Shown here: positions 60,135 through 64,000 of the stretch, in pieces
Layout of the letters: the number at the start of each line of letters is the position of its first letter
How positions within the stretch are numbered: the first letter of the stretch is position 1
Origin: Euborellia annulipes
Lineage: Eukaryota; Arthropoda; Insecta; Dermaptera; Anisolabididae
Length of the DNA: 64,000 bases
NCBI GenBank assembly: GCA_023213315.1
Contig: JAKCPI010002804.1
Span: forward strand, 120,530 to 184,529
Direction: 5' to 3'
Made by a program: the position numbers and the translations under genes
Notes under the pieces: generated by a model
What the model was told of the DNA's origin: nothing
The model's input: the letters and a program-made list of their open reading frames with translations, nothing else
The model's database searches: none

Positions 60135-60445
60135 TTAAAAAAGAAAAAAATATATTTTCAATGAATTGATTTTTATTTTTTCTTCATTATAACATTTTTC
60201 TACATAAATAACTAAGAGAGATACATTGATATCAACCACAGCTATATAAAAAAAAAAAATATTTCCAAACAAATGAAAAAAAAACAAACAAAAAATGGTT
60301 AACAAAAAAACATAAATGAAATTTATAAACATATATAATATTAACATTTATATAGACATATATTTGACGTAATATATATATATATATATATATATATTTT
60401 ATTTATAACCACAAGTGAGCATTACATAAAATATTAAAATTAAAG
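60135..60445. other. AT-rich 3' part of the P-like element
   Basis: Very AT-rich with an (AT)n tract at about 60371-60398. No coding for the missing transposase C terminus was found. Confidence 0.5.
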
Positions 60446-60448
60446 TAT

Positions 60449-62579
60449 TTAATAATTGAATATACATGTATTTGGTATAAAATAAAATGGAGAAAACCTA
60501 TTACTTTGTGATAAAAATCTCATAACCGCGGAAGTTTTCTGAGAAAATATCTGCGCAGCCATTTTTACTTTCATTTTCTTCATTTTTGATGGGTACACAT
60601 GTTCTTCCGTTAATTTCGGACACAATTTAAAATCATTGTCAGAGCTTTGCTCATACTCGTACAGGTCCGTTATGTGTTTCCAGCTTGCTGTTTCCTGCTC
60701 CTCCTTCCATTTAAATGTCAAATTGTTTTTTGCAAGATTGTTCCGAATACCTTTTAAGAGATGAGGAACATCATATAAATAGATGACCTCTTTTCCATCA
60801 ACTAAATAACCTAAAAAGGTATTCGGAATATTGTTTTTCAAGCAAAATTCGCTGGTTTCTCTTTTCAAATAGGAATTGGCTGCTATATTAGTTGACATTT
60901 GATCCGACACAGTCGCAACTATATCAAAGCCAGTAGCTCTGAGCTTTTTTATCAAAGTCTTTAATATAACAGCCAATTGAGTGCTTTTAACCCCATTTTC
61001 AGAAAAATAATACGCGATAGGTTGCTTCCAGGGCTTCAAGATGCCTTTCAGCATAAACACCAAGACATGGTCAGCAAATTTGAGAGAGCTACGTCCATCT
61101 CCAAAATCCTCGAAACCAGAGATATTGTCTGCTCTCGATTCATATGCCAAAGAAGACTCGATGGACATTTCATCAAACATGAGAACGGACATTTTTTCGC
61201 CATCCGACATATTTTTGGCAGATTGCTCTAAATTGTTAAAAACCTTTTCATTAACCCCGCAATTAAAAGGGATTTTACTAAGCATTTCAACCAAAGTACG
61301 TCTGGACGGAAGAGAAAATGTTTTTTGAAGATGCCTATAGCCTCTCTGACTCGCTTTTAATAAACTTAAAGAAAATATTTTATTTTCCAAAGTGTATCGC
61401 CTTGATCTTGGTGTTTTTTTCTGCAAAGACATCTGAGAATTTATAAAATAAAAAGAATCAACATTCAATTTATCTTTATAAACTTCCCCAGATTCAATTT
61501 CCTCGGATAATTTTTCTAAAATAGTTTGCGTTTCAGCATCTCTTATCTCCAATTTGTTTACCCGGTCAATTAACTTAGCAGCGACCTGATAAAAATATCT
61601 GGCACTCCGAGATAGTTGACCGGGTCTAGAGAAACCAGCTCCATTCAACAATTGCTTGTTAATTCCTAAAAAAATAATTTTCGAAATTAGTTAAATACTT
61701 ATTGCAATCAATGCTTTAAAGAAAATACTATACCTCTTTTTACGGCAGAAGGTCCAGATATGGCATCTTCTCTGATAATTTTTTCCGGAGGAAGGTCACT
61801 AGTGAAATCTAATTTTCTTTTTGCACCTGAAAAAGTTTTTCAATAATTACAATGGAATTAGTCCTGAATCAAACTTTATTTACTTACCACCCCTAATTGT
61901 AGATCCCAGAGGTGTGTCCATCTCCATCTCCTTTGTTTGTATTTCAATTGAAATTTGCTGATTTTCAATTGAGCTGAAGTACTGCGGGTTCGGTACGCTC
62001 GCGGTTGAACCTAAGACAAATTTATAGAAAACACAATAAAAGCAAATTAAATAAAAGCAATAATTTACACATAATATCAAATAGTGTTATTTTTACCTTG
62101 CAAATATATTGATGGGACGGCGTTTGCTTTAAGGCCCCTGCGGCGGACTGAAATTGGAGTGGACAATCTATCCGGAGAAGAAAAATGCTTATGGCAAACT
62201 CTATAGTTGCGAACCTTTTTCAAATCTTGCTCGTTCAAATGACCCAGGTTAACAGCATCTAACCATTTTTTGAATAACTGAAATAGCACGTGTTATAATA
62301 AATATATAAGCATAAGTTGTTTAACATGTGTTTAGATTATAATTATATTTTATATATGTATATATATTATATAACTTTTTATATAAATGGCCAAGTCAAA
62401 CAAAAAAAAAAAAAAATAAAATAAAAAATAAGTTAAAATATTTTTTTTTTTATTAGTGACCCTAAAAAAGATAAAAAAATAAATGAAATTATTTATTTTA
62501 TAATTACCTTCGGAGAAGTAGGAAAAATATGCAATCTAGCTTTCTTTCCACTGTCCTTGCATATACAACAATTAACCAT
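60449..62579 (-). CDS. THAP-domain P-element-like transposase, 5 exons, ~561 aa
   Basis: Exons (minus strand): 62579-62508, 62277-62097, 62010-61888, 61826-61734, 61665-60449; phases 0,1,1,1 all consistent. Exons 1-2 form a THAP zinc finger: MVNCCICKDSGKK (C-x2-C), W, CHKHFSSPDR (C-x2-H) and the AVPSIYL hallmark. The main exon opens LLNGAGFSRPGQLSRSARYF and a coiled region, then RNase-H-like catalytic parts MLMFDEMSIESSLAY ... ISGFEDFG and DIVATVSDQMSTN, and YDVPHLLKGIRNNL. It ends soon after KMKVKMAAQIF, shorter than full P/THAP9 transposases (~750-900 aa). The last 20 residues look non-homologous; a possible donor (AAA|GTAATA near 60509) could lead to a lost exon. Probably C-terminally truncated. 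Confidence 0.88.
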
Positions 62580-62878
62580 TTTTATTAAATGAAATAAATT
62601 AAAATAACATAAACAATAACAATAATAATAATAAATAATGAAATATATTTTAAAAAAGTAAAACGAATTTTAATTTCACAAAACACGTGTTAAATGTACA
62701 ATGATGTAAAAAATGGAGAATGACTATGGTTTGATCTGCTGAAATGCATGTTCGTTTCCAAACGAAGGGAAGGGGCTTTGGTGGGCGGAGTCAAGGCGCG
62801 ACGCTAGCGACAGAGGCGGACTGGCGGAACAACTTTTCAGCTGTCAAATCCTGTGAGTTACAACCCCACGGTGCCAAC

Positions 62879-63245
62879 GGTTTTTAAAAAATAAAACAAG
62901 TGATAACAGTTCTTTTTTTTTAAGTGTCTGGTAATGGGTGACTTTTTTATTCGTGCATTCCATTTTTCTCAGTTCAGCAAAGTAATAGTAATTGTGTGAA
63001 AAACATGTTAGTGAAAGGGACTATCACAATATTTGTAATAGGCCTAAAATAAAAAGACTAATGTATTGTGTCATTCCCCATTTGGGTTCTGAACAATTTG
63101 ATAATAGAGTTTAATGTTTTGAAAAAATGCCCAAGAAACTTTCAAGAGTCCTGAAGATACTTGTGATTTCAACATTAGATGACATTAGTGTTCCAGGAAC
63201 TTCAAGACTAGTGCAGAAAAAATTATAAAACGTTTGTATTTTGTA
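62879..63245. other. Intergenic or intronic spacer
   Basis: AT-rich sequence without recognisable coding. If UGT-C continues beyond the window this is part of its second intron. Confidence 0.4.
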
Positions 63246-63249
63246 TTTT

Positions 63250-63880
63250 ATTAATGTTTATTTGTGGTATTTTTTTTTGTACAATCCTCATTAGGTTTGC
63301 TTATCTTTTTTTTTTTTTTTGTAATGGGTGCATAAGGTCCGAAGACCCTATAATGACCAATAGTCACATGCAGCCAGGAAGAAAATAAAAACAAAAGGAG
63401 AAGCATAAAGGGGAAACTCAACTTTGCGGGAACTGAGAAGCTGCCTGTTGAGGTTAGACTTGAAGTCTGAAGATTGTAGGTTTTGGGGAAGATAGACGCA
63501 GGGAGCTTGTTCCAATCACGGGAGGTCATGGGGACAAAGGAAGAATGAAATTGATTTGGTTCTGTTAGTCGAGATCTGAACAGCAAGGGATGCTGGGAAG
63601 ATGCCTCTCTTGTGTTCCGTGAATATGTTGCATTGGGTGGGATAATTGATTTTAATTCGGCAGAGCATTGACCATGGTAATACCTGTAGAAGAGAGTAGT
63701 GAAGATACTCTTCTTCGATGATCTAGTGACTGTAGGGATGCAGTAGGGTAGAATCACCTATCAGTCTAATTGCACGCCTCTGTATGGCTTCCAAGGAGGA
63801 GAGAGCGTCTTTCGACGCCCCTCGCCAAAGGTGGGAACAATATTCAAGACACGGCCGAATTTGGGCTCATCATAATTTTG
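63250..63880 (-). pseudogene. Non-LTR retrotransposon (LINE) RT C-terminal part
   Basis: On the minus strand, from about 63860: CLEYCSHLWRGASKDALSSL, EAIQRRAIRLIGDS, then after a frame change FYRYYHGQCSAELKSIIPP, TREASSQHPLLFR and FVPMTSRDWNKLPASIFP. These are the standard C-terminal landmarks after the RT domain of jockey/CR1-group LINEs. The 3' end reads YAPIT then a poly(A) run (T run at 63306-63320 on the + strand). It is 5'-truncated with at least one frameshift. It lies downstream of the P-like element and may be within UGT-C intron 2. Confidence 0.78.
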
Positions 63881-64000
63881 CATTTCTGACAATATATTTT
63901 TTTCAAATTAATTTATATCATTTGTTTTCTTTTTATTTTTTATTTCGATAAGAAATTTTGAGGAAAGCAATGCTATTAATATTTTTGAAATCATTTTAGT

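Larger units (their letters stand above)
59915..62868 (-). mobile_element. P-element-like transposon, ~2.95 kb
   Basis: Encodes a THAP transposase on the minus strand. The direct repeat CGGTGCCAAC (59905-59914 and 62869-62878) flanks the unit and is a candidate target duplication (P elements make 8 bp). Subterminal blocks at both ends are imperfect inverse copies sharing GTTGTTC and CTCCGCCCACCA. Perfect terminal repeats were not seen, so the borders are approximate. Inserted downstream of UGT-C exon 2. Confidence 0.75.

Noticed and set aside
60135..60347. Hydrophobic minus-strand frame after the P-like transposase
   Set aside because: Composition is that of AT-rich repeat sequence; no similarity to the missing transposase C terminus.

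Overview
The window is animal nuclear DNA, most likely from an arthropod (insect or crustacean; species not identifiable). It is AT-rich, with short exons, GT-AG introns (two GC-AG candidates), arthropod-type TATA/TCAGT core promoters, four tRNA-derived SINE families and a very heavy load of DNA transposons and Penelope-like retroelements. Nothing prokaryotic or organellar is visible.

Host genes, all on the + strand: (1) an aspartyl/asparaginyl beta-hydroxylase gene (ASPH), about 12.58-32.27 kb. It has a cytosolic start, a membrane anchor, an acidic linker spread over optional exons, TPR-like exons and a C-terminal 2-oxoglutarate oxygenase domain. Two alternative terminal exons would give short proteins without the enzyme, as in the junctin/junctate forms known from vertebrates. 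(2-4) A tandem cluster of UDP-glycosyltransferases: UGT-A (34.5-38.2 kb, 7 exons, 513 aa), UGT-B (48.9-53.1 kb, 7 exons, 520 aa) and UGT-C (starts 55.35 kb; only exons 1-2 lie in the window). UGT-A and UGT-B share every intron position and phase.

Mobile DNA fills the rest. 1-12.2 kb: a long foldback element, nested hAT elements, a dispersed hairpin-ended repeat (called R1 here), SINEs, a Ty3/gypsy integrase relic, and a 1.3-kb TA-flanked element inserted in inverted orientation into another copy of itself. 19.3-23.5 kb (an ASPH intron): a nested stack of at least five inverted-repeat elements. 38.7-44.2 kb: a decayed Penelope-like element with inverted terminal repeats, invaded by a pogo-like element (40655-43515) whose transposase carries one frameshift. 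46-48.8 kb: R1b, SINE and Penelope debris. 55.5-59.1 kb (UGT-C intron 2): hAT and Harbinger-like elements nested in one another. 59.9-62.9 kb: a P-element-like transposon with a five-exon THAP transposase. 63.25-63.88 kb: a LINE 3' end.

The most informative observations are the frame-enforced choice between two ASPH exons, a GC-AG intron at a position where the UGT paralogue uses GT-AG, several short palindromes carrying hammerhead-ribozyme-like motifs of the Penelope type, and a set of hAT MITEs with exact 8-bp target duplications. Exon borders were called by eye from splice sites, phase and family knowledge, and may be off by a base or two where the splice signal is weak.
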